A DNA stretch of 31,468 nt from JACPLA01 sp035291905 (GTDB lineage: Bacteria; Bacteroidota; Ignavibacteria; UBA10030). The notes under the pieces were generated by a model. That model was not told the origin of the DNA. It made no database searches and saw nothing but the letters and a program-made list of their open reading frames with translations. The translations under genes and the position numbers were made by a program. Where the stretch lies: NCBI GenBank assembly GCA_035291905.1, contig DATDRF010000050.1, positions 1-31,468 of the forward strand, given 5' to 3'. Shown here in pieces: positions 18,334-25,431 of this stretch. Each line of letters starts with the position of its first letter. The stretch's first letter is position 1.

Positions 18334-18375
18334 ACCTGAAACTCGAAACCTGAAACCTGTAACTTCTAACCCGAA
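18334..18375. repeat. Heptamer array, six units of consensus ACCTGAA
   Basis: Six consecutive 7-bp units read ACCTGAA, ACTCGAA, ACCTGAA, ACCTGTA, ACTTCTA, ACCCGAA. The array starts 3 nt after the NTCAGCN array and ends 12 nt before the aminotransferase ATG, so it forms most of the spacer between the PGT and aminotransferase genes. It resembles the class of short tandemly repeated heptamers known from cyanobacterial intergenic regions, but the sequence is different. Confidence 0.65.
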
Positions 18376-18387
18376 ACCAACGAGTAT

Positions 18388-19491
18388 ATGACCATCCACA
18401 TGGTCGACGTTGTAGGCCAGTACAAGAAGATTAAACCCGAGATTGACGAAGCCGTCCACCGCGTTCTGGATTCCGGGCAATTCATTCTTGGACCCGCAGT
18501 AAAGGAATTCGAATCGTCTGCCGCCCGGTATCTTGGCGTGAAGCACGCTGTCGGCTGCGCCTCGGGGACAGACGCGCTCCAGGTGGCGTTGATGGCCCTT
18601 GGAGTCGGTCCGGGCGATGAGGTCGTCACAACGCCGTTCACCTTTGTTGCGACAACAGAGACCATTGCCCTGCTGGGTGCAAAACCGGTCTATGCCGATA
18701 TCGACCCCGCCACCTTTAATATCGACCCGGCGTTGGTTGAAAAGGCAATCACCTCGAAAACGAAGGCGATGATCCCGGTTCACCTGTACGGGCAATCGGC
18801 CGATATGGATCCGATCATGAAGATATCCGGAAAACACGGGATCCCCGTGATCGAGGATGCTGCGCAGGCGATGGGAGCGGAGTACAAGGGGAAGAAGGTC
18901 GGCAGCATCGGTGCCATTGGCGCCATCAGCTTTTTCCCAAGCAAGAACCTGGGTGCCTTCGGCGATGCAGGCATGGTGGTGACCGATGACGATCATGTTG
19001 CCGAAAGAATGCGGATGATCGTTGTTCACGGCTCGAAAACGAGATATATTCACGAGATTCTGGGTGTCAACAGTCGCCTTGATTCACTGCAGGCCGCGAT
19101 CCTCGATGTCAAGATCAAGTATCTCGACCAATGGCGTGATGCGCGCAGGAAAGCGGCTCATCGCTACAATGAATTACTGCGGGGCGCGGACGTCGTTGTT
19201 CCGCATGAGGCGCAGTACAGCAATCATATCTATCATCAGTACACCGTACGACTGAAGAACCGCGATGCCGTCGTGAAAAGCCTGACCGGGCAAAAAATAC
19301 CGCACGCCATCTATTATCCTATTCCACTGCATCGCCAGCAGGCATTTCAGGCCGCGGGAAAGCCGGATGGGACCTTCCCTGTCACCGAACAGGCAGCTCG
19401 CGAGGTTCTTTCGCTTCCCATGCACACGGAGTTGACGGAAGACCAGCAATCCTTTATTGTCTCCGCGCTCCGAAAAGGCCTTGCGTCATAG
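18388..19491 (+). CDS. DegT/DnrJ/EryC1-type sugar aminotransferase (WbpE-like)
   Basis: This is a PLP-dependent enzyme of 367 residues that transfers an amino group from glutamate to a keto-sugar nucleotide. Recognisable blocks are FILGPAVKEFE, ASGTDALQVALMALGVGPGDEVVTTPFTFVATTE, the PLP contact IEDAAQA, and the lysine block FFPSKNLGAFGDAG, where K186 would form the Schiff base. The sequence is closest by eye to WbpE, which acts on UDP-3-keto-GlcNAcA, but the dTDP-4-keto sugar made by RfbB is an alternative substrate. No WbpA, WbpB or WbpD partner is in the window. The ATG at 18388 gives a normal family N terminus (MVDVVGQYKKIKPEIDEAV). A palindrome with a T-run follows the gene. Confidence 0.93.
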   Translation: MTIHMVDVVGQYKKIKPEIDEAVHRVLDSGQFILGPAVKEFESSAARYLGVKHAVGCASGTDALQVALMALGVGPGDEVVTTPFTFVATTETIALLGAKPVYADIDPATFNIDPALVEKAITSKTKAMIPVHLYGQSADMDPIMKISGKHGIPVIEDAAQAMGAEYKGKKVGSIGAIGAISFFPSKNLGAFGDAGMVVTDDDHVAERMRMIVVHGSKTRYIHEILGVNSRLDSLQAAILDVKIKYLDQWRDARRKAAHRYNELLRGADVVVPHEAQYSNHIYHQYTVRLKNRDAVVKSLTGQKIPHAIYYPIPLHRQQAFQAAGKPDGTFPVTEQAAREVLSLPMHTELTEDQQSFIVSALRKGLAS

Positions 19492-19510
19492 CGTTTCTTG
19501 GAGAATTTCA

Positions 19511-19567
19511 CCACGAAGACACAAAGGGCCCAAAGACCTTGGTGCGCTTTGTGCCTTTGTGGTTTTT
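19511..19567 (+). terminator. Long imperfect palindrome with T-run; dispersed repeat or terminator
   Basis: Arms at 19511-19529 and 19544-19562 pair at 16 of 19 positions, and the 14-nt loop contains a further CCAA/TTGG pairing. TTTTT follows immediately (19563-19567). The arm sequence (CCACgAAGaCACAAAG) resembles a dispersed palindrome of environmental bacterial genomes. Placed 20 nt after the aminotransferase stop, it could end that transcript. Confidence 0.5.
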
Positions 19568-19610
19568 GCTGTTCTAATTCCAAAATCGTAACATCATCAA
19601 CCCGGATTCC

Positions 19611-20327
19611 ATGAGTCGTTCTCTCGTCGTCATCCCTACTTACAACGAAGCCGATAATATTCCCCAGCTCGTGCCACGCATTCTCGCGTTGGGCAGGGAG
19701 TTCGAAGTACTCATCGTCGACGACAATTCCCCTGACGGAACCGCCGGCCTGGTGAAGCTCATGCAGGACACCGACAAGAGGGTCCATTTGATCGAACGGC
19801 CGGCAAAACTGGGATTGGGAACCGCCTACGTGGCCGGATTCAAATACGCACTTCAAGATGATTTCGAATTCGTTTTTGAGATGGACGCGGATTTTTCCCA
19901 CGATCCGAATGAGCTCCCGAGGCTGCTGCAGAAGGCAAAGGATTACGATCTGGTGATCGGATCGCGCTATATCTCCGGCGTAAATGTGGTAAACTGGCCG
20001 ATGCGCCGGCTCATGCTCAGCCTTCTTGCAAACATGTACACAAGGTACGTCACGGGAATGCCTGTTCGCGACGCGACAGGGGGGTTCAAATGTTACAGAC
20101 GCAAGGTTCTCGAAAGCATCAAACTGGATGCGATCAATTCCAACGGTTACGCCTTTCAGATAGAGACCAATTTCCTTGCATGGAAGAAGGGCTTTCGTGT
20201 CTGCGAGATTCCCATCGTCTTCGTCGACCGCCGCGTAGGTGTCTCCAAAATGTCCGGCCACATCATGTTTGAGGCTGCGTGGCTCGTGTGGCGGCTCAAG
20301 ATTCAAAGTCTCTTCGATGCCTTCTAA
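19611..20327 (+). CDS. Polyprenyl-phosphate glycosyltransferase, DPM1-like GT2
   Basis: The protein has 238 residues and consists of a GT-A domain only: SLVVIPTYNEADNIPQLV, VLIVDDNSPDGTA, GLGTAYVAGF, EMDADFSHDPNELPRLL with its D-x-D, IGSRYISG, and TGGFKCYRRKVLE. This is the pattern of dolichol/polyprenol monophosphate mannose synthases. It has no C-terminal transmembrane pair, so it is the soluble-type form. It would make a lipid-phosphate sugar used as donor on the periplasmic side, for glycan decoration or protein glycosylation. Its last 11 nt overlap the next gene. The sugar may be mannose or glucose; sequence alone does not decide. Confidence 0.88.
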   Translation: MSRSLVVIPTYNEADNIPQLVPRILALGREFEVLIVDDNSPDGTAGLVKLMQDTDKRVHLIERPAKLGLGTAYVAGFKYALQDDFEFVFEMDADFSHDPNELPRLLQKAKDYDLVIGSRYISGVNVVNWPMRRLMLSLLANMYTRYVTGMPVRDATGGFKCYRRKVLESIKLDAINSNGYAFQIETNFLAWKKGFRVCEIPIVFVDRRVGVSKMSGHIMFEAAWLVWRLKIQSLFDAF

Positions 20328-22383
20328 GCGATCATATCGCTCTATCCCCCAAGTTTCCGTCATCATTGTCAACTACAACGTGCGTGACTTTCTGCACCAC
20401 GCGTTGATCTCTCTCCGGAAGGCGATGAAGGGGATCCGCGGAGAGGTGATCGTTGTTGACAATGCCTCGGACGACGGAAGCGTCGAAATGCTCCGAAAGG
20501 ATTTCCCGCAGGTGACGGTGATCGCCAACAAATCCAACGCGGGATTTGCACGCGCAAATAATGCGGCATTGAGGAAAGCGAAAGGTGCATACCTTCTCCT
20601 GATCAATCCTGATACCGTCGTTCAGGAGGATACACTTCGGGTGATGATGAAGTTCTTTCAAGAGAACCCCGATGTCGGCCTTGCCGGGTGCAAGATCCTG
20701 AATCCCGACGGGTCATTTCAGCTTGCCTGCAGGAGAAGCTTTCCGACAGCCTGGGTGGCATTGACGAAAATAACCGGGCTTAGCGCTCTCTTTCCCCGCT
20801 CAAGGCCCTTCGGCAGCTACAACCTGACCTTCCTCAGTCCCGATGAGACCTATGAGGTCGACGCGGTCAGCGGTTCCTTCATGATGATCCGCAAAGAGGT
20901 TTATGAAGAAGTGGGAGGGTTGGACGAGGATTTCTTCATGTACGGCGAAGACCTCGACTGGTGTTACAGGATCCAGCAGGCGGGATGGAAGAACTACTAC
21001 GTTCATTCGACCCAGATCATCCACTACAAGGGCGAGAGCACAAGAAGGAGCAGCATCGATGAAATAGGAACATTCTATGATGCCATGCATCTCTTTGTGC
21101 AAAAGCATCTGAAGCCTTCCTGGAGCATGACCTTCGTCCTGCGACTGGGTATCACGCTTTCTTCATGGATGGCAAAGATTCGTGAGATGCTCAGGCCGTT
21201 TGCCGCGGCGGTGATCGACGTTGTTCTCCTTATTGGAAGTTTGATGATCGCCGAACTGGTGCGCATGGGAGAACTCTTCTATTACCCCGCTTACGCATAT
21301 CCTGCTGTGTACACCATTCCCACTGTTCTCATCGTCCTGGGTCTTTATGTCACCGGCGTCTACACGTACGTGAGAATGTCCATTTCCAGGACCTTCGTGG
21401 TTGTCTTTGCGAGTTATGTCTTTGTCGCGGCCCTAGTGGCATTTTTCAAGGACTACGCCTTCAGTCGTCTCGTCATACTTCTGGCAGGAGCGTTTTCCAT
21501 GATCCTTCTCCCGGGCTGGCGGGCGGTTTTGAGTTACTTTGGAAAAGGAGGTCCTGAAGGAAGGAAAAGTCTCTTTGGAAGGCGCACGCTTCTGGTCGGT
21601 GTTGATCAATCGGCGCGCGGGCTGCTTGGGCGGCTGCGGCAACATGCCGGAGACGGTTATGCCGTCGTCGGGTTCATTGACGATTCCCGAAAAAAGGCGG
21701 GCCAGATGCTGGATGGGATTCCCGTCGTCGGCAGCATCGACAATGTGGGAAAGGTGATTCACGAACTGCGCATCAGCGACGTCATTTTTTCGACGCAGAA
21801 GCTCTCGTACGCCGACATTCTTTCGGTCATCAGCCGCGCCGCGAACAGATCGGTGAATTATCATCTTGTGCCGACCTCGATGGAAGTCATCATTGGAAAG
21901 GGGAGCGTCGACTCTCTCAATGAGTTCCCGCTTGTGCAAATCTCATATAATATCGATCGTCCGCTGAACCGCGTCCTGAAACGAGCCATGGATCTGGCCA
22001 TCTCCTCGATTCTCTTGATTTCAGCCTTTCCTTTTGTATATTGGAGCAGCCCCGCCCGTCGAAACAGGAGTGCACAGTTCATCCGGGCTCTGCCGTCGGT
22101 GTTCTACGGCTCCATGAGCCTCGTCGGACCTCCGGCGGGAAGCGCTGTTTCTGCACCAGGATCACGCCGTGAACCCCAGCAGAACCTCAATCTCGGAAAA
22201 CCCGGCCTCACCGGACTGGCTCAACTCCAGAGCGATCGAACCCTGACTCCCAAAGAGGTCGAGCAACTGAATCTGTACTATGCGAAGAATCAATCGCTCC
22301 TGCTGGATTTGGAGATTCTCATGAAGACGATCGTCAAACGTGATTCAGCCAACGACACGGGTCTGTCACAACGCAGAGGATAA
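20317..22383 (+). CDS. GT2 fused to a PGT-like membrane module lacking the catalytic core
   Basis: The protein has 688 residues. Residues about 13-270 form a GT2 domain (VSVIIVNYN, VIVVDNASDDGS, INPDT at N97-P98-D99, FFMYGEDLDWCYRIQQAGW). About four to five transmembrane helices follow (near 275-410). A Rossmann-like CoA_binding_3 domain starts at R422 (RRTLLVGVDQSARGLL). The C terminus resembles a bacterial sugar transferase: KRAMDLAISSILLISAFPF, SMSLVGPP from residue 599, KPGLTGLAQLQ, and YYAKNQSLLLDLEILMKTI. Between R556 and M600 there are 44 residues, against 101 in the intact PGT gene upstream. The RQERVGRNG...KFRSM block and the catalytic DE pair are absent. The frame is unbroken. The ATG at 20317 overlaps the preceding gene by 11 nt. 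The GT2 half is probably active; the PGT half probably is not. Confidence 0.88.
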   Translation: MPSKRSYRSIPQVSVIIVNYNVRDFLHHALISLRKAMKGIRGEVIVVDNASDDGSVEMLRKDFPQVTVIANKSNAGFARANNAALRKAKGAYLLLINPDTVVQEDTLRVMMKFFQENPDVGLAGCKILNPDGSFQLACRRSFPTAWVALTKITGLSALFPRSRPFGSYNLTFLSPDETYEVDAVSGSFMMIRKEVYEEVGGLDEDFFMYGEDLDWCYRIQQAGWKNYYVHSTQIIHYKGESTRRSSIDEIGTFYDAMHLFVQKHLKPSWSMTFVLRLGITLSSWMAKIREMLRPFAAAVIDVVLLIGSLMIAELVRMGELFYYPAYAYPAVYTIPTVLIVLGLYVTGVYTYVRMSISRTFVVVFASYVFVAALVAFFKDYAFSRLVILLAGAFSMILLPGWRAVLSYFGKGGPEGRKSLFGRRTLLVGVDQSARGLLGRLRQHAGDGYAVVGFIDDSRKKAGQMLDGIPVVGSIDNVGKVIHELRISDVIFSTQKLSYADILSVISRAANRSVNYHLVPTSMEVIIGKGSVDSLNEFPLVQISYNIDRPLNRVLKRAMDLAISSILLISAFPFVYWSSPARRNRSAQFIRALPSVFYGSMSLVGPPAGSAVSAPGSRREPQQNLNLGKPGLTGLAQLQSDRTLTPKEVEQLNLYYAKNQSLLLDLEILMKTIVKRDSANDTGLSQRRG

Positions 22384-22398
22384 GAAGGCATCGGCATT

Positions 22399-23349
22399 AT
22401 GGCCAAAACAACGCTGGAATTTGAGAGACCGATTATCGAGCTGGAGCAGAAGATCGAGGAGATGCGCAAATACGCCGATAATCTCGATATCGCGGATGAG
22501 ATCACCAAATTGGAGAAAAAAGTGGACCAACTGAGAGAGAGCATCTTCTCCAATCTGACCCGATGGCAGCGCGTACAGCTTGCCCGTCATCCGGAGCGGC
22601 CGTACACGCTCGACTATATCCATTATCTGATGCCGGACTTTGTCGAGCTCCATGGCGATCGCCATTACGGCGACGACAAGGCAATTGTGGGAGGATTCGG
22701 CACACTCGGCAAACAAACGGTCATGCTCATCGGACATCAGAAGGGACGAGATACAAAATCGAATCTGTACCGCAACTTCGGGATGCCCAATCCCGAGGGG
22801 TACCGAAAAGCCCTCAGGCTTATGCGGCTTGCGGTGAAGTTCAATAAACCGGTTATCACCCTGCTTGACACGCCCGGAGCGTACCCGGGGATTGAGGCGG
22901 AGGAAAGGGGTCAGGCCGAGGCAATCGCCCGAAATCTGTTCGAGATGTCCCACCTCCCCGTACCTATTATTGTCGTTATCATCGGCGAGGGTGCTTCGGG
23001 AGGGGCCCTGGGGATAGGAGTGGGGGACAGGATTCTCATGTTCGAAAACGCCTGGTACTCTGTCATTGCACCTGAGTCGTGTTCGAGCATCCTCTGGCGG
23101 AGCTGGGAGTACAAGGAGCAGGCGGCGGAGGCCTTGAAGCTTACGGCTTCCGATCTGGTGGAACAGGGGATCGTCGATCGCATCGTCGAGGAGCCGCTGG
23201 GCGGCGCCCATCGTGATCACGAGAAGGCCGCAACAATCCTGAAGAACGTCCTCTTGGAGGAGCTCAAAGAGTTGAAGAAGATGAAACCCGACAGGCTCGT
23301 GAAAACCCGAATCGAAAAATTCTCGAACATGGGGGCCTGGAAAGACTAA
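22399..23349 (+). CDS. accA: Acetyl-CoA carboxylase carboxyltransferase, alpha subunit
   Basis: This subunit of the carboxyltransferase moves the carboxyl group from biotin to acetyl-CoA to give malonyl-CoA, the first step of fatty acid synthesis. It has 316 residues, normal for AccA. It begins with the helical FERPIIELEQKIEEM and contains RPYTLDYIHYLMPDFVELHGDR, the crotonase-fold core GHQKGRDTKSN, TPGAYPGIEAEERGQAEAIARN and the oxyanion region GEGASGGALGIGVGD. It starts 15 nt after the GT2-PGT fusion, so it may be transcribed from the polysaccharide locus, and it is followed 3 nt later by a thioesterase gene. AccD is not in the window. Confidence 0.97.
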   Translation: MAKTTLEFERPIIELEQKIEEMRKYADNLDIADEITKLEKKVDQLRESIFSNLTRWQRVQLARHPERPYTLDYIHYLMPDFVELHGDRHYGDDKAIVGGFGTLGKQTVMLIGHQKGRDTKSNLYRNFGMPNPEGYRKALRLMRLAVKFNKPVITLLDTPGAYPGIEAEERGQAEAIARNLFEMSHLPVPIIVVIIGEGASGGALGIGVGDRILMFENAWYSVIAPESCSSILWRSWEYKEQAAEALKLTASDLVEQGIVDRIVEEPLGGAHRDHEKAATILKNVLLEELKELKKMKPDRLVKTRIEKFSNMGAWKD

Positions 23350-23352
23350 AGC

Positions 23353-23769
23353 GTGATCAGGCACATCACACAGATTCGGGTTCGCTACGCCGATACCGAC
23401 CAGATGAAGATGGTCTACTACGGGAAGTATTTCGAGTATTTTGAGGAAGCACGTTCCGACCTTCTTCGCTCCATCGGGATGTCTTATTCGGAAATCGAAA
23501 AGGGAGGTACCTATCTCCCCGTCATTGAGGCATTCGCCAAATACAGGCAGTCGGCACGATACGATGATCTGATCTCTGTGGAAACGGTGGTGGACGAAAT
23601 GCCCGTTGCACGGATCAGGTTGAATTACAGGATCTTTCGCGAAGGAGAACAGGAGCCGATGGTGGAAGGATACACTGTTCACAGCTTTCTCAGCGCCGGT
23701 ACGGGTAAGCCCACGCGCGCACCGGCTCAGTTCCTTCAAGTACTGCAGGAGGCATTCAAAAACCAATGA
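23353..23769 (+). CDS. Acyl-CoA thioesterase, YbgC/4HBT hotdog family
   Basis: This is a single hotdog-fold domain of 138 residues. The helix-start motif RYADTDQMKMVYYGKYFEYFEEARSDLLR carries the DTD of 4-hydroxybenzoyl-CoA thioesterase-like enzymes, with the usual VYY and E-AR pattern. It would hydrolyse short or medium acyl-CoA thioesters in the cytoplasm. The start is a GTG at 23353, only 3 nt after accA, and the stop overlaps the next gene's ATG (ATGA). In many Gram-negative bacteria this family is linked to tol-pal genes; no tol genes are seen here, and linkage to accA suggests a lipid-related role. The substrate is not known. Confidence 0.88.
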   Translation: MIRHITQIRVRYADTDQMKMVYYGKYFEYFEEARSDLLRSIGMSYSEIEKGGTYLPVIEAFAKYRQSARYDDLISVETVVDEMPVARIRLNYRIFREGEQEPMVEGYTVHSFLSAGTGKPTRAPAQFLQVLQEAFKNQ

Positions 23770-23933
23770 TCAAACGGGAACTTCTTGACATCCTGTGCTG
23801 CCCAAAATGCAAGGGAGACCTGGCATACAACGAATCGGCCCAAACACTCACCTGCAGAAGTTGCGGCAAGGTCTATCCGATCAAGGACAATATCCCCATC
23901 ATGCTGACCGAAGAGACTGGCGGGGACCGTTAG
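23766..23933 (+). CDS. Trm112-like small zinc-ribbon protein (UPF0434 type)
   Basis: This small gene of 55 residues begins MIKRELLDILCCPKC and continues ...TCRSCGKVYPIKDNIPIML. Cysteines C12 and C15 plus C30 and C33 (with an extra C11) form a probable zinc ribbon. The LLDILCCPxC start and the YPIxDxIPIML end are diagnostic of the Trm112/YcaR family. In yeast Trm112 activates methyltransferases; the bacterial homologues are poorly defined. The ATG overlaps the thioesterase stop by 4 nt, and the next gene starts 10 nt after its TAG. Family assignment is strong from the motif; the role here is unknown. Confidence 0.88.
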   Translation: MIKRELLDILCCPKCKGDLAYNESAQTLTCRSCGKVYPIKDNIPIMLTEETGGDR

Positions 23934-23943
23934 TCGGCAACCC

Positions 23944-25431
23944 ATGCTCGACAAAATCCTACGGCTCGGCAAAGAGGCTGCAATCTATGGATTGAGTTCT
24001 CTTGTCGGCCGATTCCTCAACTTTCTTCTTGTCCCGTTCTACACCAACGTTCTTCTCACCTCGGAATACGGGGTCATTGCGAATCTTTACTCGTACATCG
24101 CCTTTGCCATGATCTTGTACGGATACGGGATGGACGCTGCATACATGCGTTTTGTCGCATCGCTGGAAATAGGGGACAGGAAACAGAATTTCAGCACGCC
24201 GTTCTTCTCCCTCCTCGGCACCTCTTTGCTCCTCTCTGTACTGCTGCATCTCTTTTCGAATGATGTTGCGGTCATGATCGGCATGAGTCGGTCGGACGGT
24301 ACGCTTGTGCAATATGCGGCCTGGATTCTCTTTTTTGATGCAATGGCCCTCGTTCCGTTCAGCTACCTCCGCATGGAGAACAAAGCCGGGACATTCGCGA
24401 CAATCCGCATCCTGAACATCGTGGTCACGATCATTTTGAACATCGTGTTGATCGTGGGGATGCACATGAAGGCAGAGGGAGTCTTGATTGCGAACCTTGT
24501 TGCGTCAGTCCTGACATTTCTCATTCATTTGAAATTCATACTTCCGAATATCAGCGGGGGATTCTCGCGACCCCTGTATAAAGAGCTGCTGAAATTTGGA
24601 ATACCGTACATTCCGGCCGGGCTCGCAAGCATTGCGATGCAGGTGATTGACCGGCCTATTCTCATGGCATTGACGGACGAGGCCACCGTGGGGGTCTACC
24701 AGGCGAATTACCGGCTGGGCATATTCATGATGCTGGTTGTGGGAATGTTCGATTATGCGTGGAGGCCGTTCTTTCTCCACCATGCAGCCGAAAAGAACGC
24801 GAAGACTCTTTTTTCCCGCGTCTTCACCTTGTTCTGTATCCTCTCAGTCTCTCTCTTCTTCATTCTGACGTTGTTCATAGAAGACCTCCTGCGTGTTCGG
24901 ATTGGGTCGGTCTATTTTATCCATCCCGATTATTGGAATGGTGTGGCAATCGTTCCGGTGGTGCTACTCGCATATGTTTTCAATGGTGCATATGTGAACT
25001 TTGTTGTCGGCATTTATCTCGAGAAGAAAACCTCATATCTCGCGTGGGTCTTCGCTGCCGGCGCGCTGGTGAATGTCGCTGCCAACATCCTCCTCATCCC
25101 CGTTTCCGGCATGATGGGCGCTGCTTATGCGACCCTTCTGAGTTACATCGTCCTCGCCGTCGGTATCTATTTTGCCTCGCGCAGGTTCTATCCGCTTGAA
25201 TATGAATGGGGAAAAGTTGTCAGATTGGCTGCAATGACCGCGATCCTGCTCCTTGTTTTCTCCGTCATTCCGGCGGAACCTGCAACGGTGGTTGGCGTGT
25301 TGGAGAAGCTGGGACTCGTTGTGTTGTTTGGAGTTCTGCTCCTGGTCGGGAGGATTCTCAGTCCCGGCGAGCTCAAGGAAACGCGAAAGGCACTCGGCGG
25401 AATGGCCGGCGGAAACACTGATAGTGCATGA
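23944..25431 (+). CDS. Polysaccharide flippase-like membrane protein, third of three
   Basis: The protein has 495 residues with about 14 hydrophobic helices. It starts LRLGKEAAIYGLSSLVGRFLNFLLVPFYTNVLLTSEYGVIANLYSY, a pattern of the RfbX/MATE-like flippases widespread in Bacteroidota. Other family blocks are YGMDAAYMRFVA, GIPYIPAGLASIAMQVIDRPILM and YRLGIFMMLVVGMFDYAWRPFFL. It lies outside the main sugar locus, in a run with accA, a thioesterase and a Trm112-like protein, and overlaps the secreted protease gene by 4 nt. It could serve a housekeeping lipid-linked glycan such as lipid II or a protein-glycosylation unit. This is inference from position only. Confidence 0.87.
   Translation: MLDKILRLGKEAAIYGLSSLVGRFLNFLLVPFYTNVLLTSEYGVIANLYSYIAFAMILYGYGMDAAYMRFVASLEIGDRKQNFSTPFFSLLGTSLLLSVLLHLFSNDVAVMIGMSRSDGTLVQYAAWILFFDAMALVPFSYLRMENKAGTFATIRILNIVVTIILNIVLIVGMHMKAEGVLIANLVASVLTFLIHLKFILPNISGGFSRPLYKELLKFGIPYIPAGLASIAMQVIDRPILMALTDEATVGVYQANYRLGIFMMLVVGMFDYAWRPFFLHHAAEKNAKTLFSRVFTLFCILSVSLFFILTLFIEDLLRVRIGSVYFIHPDYWNGVAIVPVVLLAYVFNGAYVNFVVGIYLEKKTSYLAWVFAAGALVNVAANILLIPVSGMMGAAYATLLSYIVLAVGIYFASRRFYPLEYEWGKVVRLAAMTAILLLVFSVIPAEPATVVGVLEKLGLVVLFGVLLLVGRILSPGELKETRKALGGMAGGNTDSA

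Noticed and set aside
18303..18387. CRISPR-like array from the regularly spaced repeats
   Set aside because: The units are 7 bp, directly tandem and degenerate, without spacers or cas genes.
19347..20372. A 341-codon minus-strand open frame over the aminotransferase end and the DPM1-like gene
   Set aside because: It runs through the palindromic intergenic region and opposite a conserved GT2 gene, with no recognisable motif.
22030..22115. Frameshift as cause of the missing PGT core in the fusion gene
   Set aside because: The frame is continuous, the flanking conserved blocks are in the same frame, and the interval is about 57 codons too short to hide the missing part in another frame.
22366..23766. 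A 466-codon minus-strand open frame opposite accA and the thioesterase gene
   Set aside because: It is the antisense shadow of two strongly conserved genes; the composition (many His, Arg, Leu) is typical of a reversed high-GC frame and no domain is visible.
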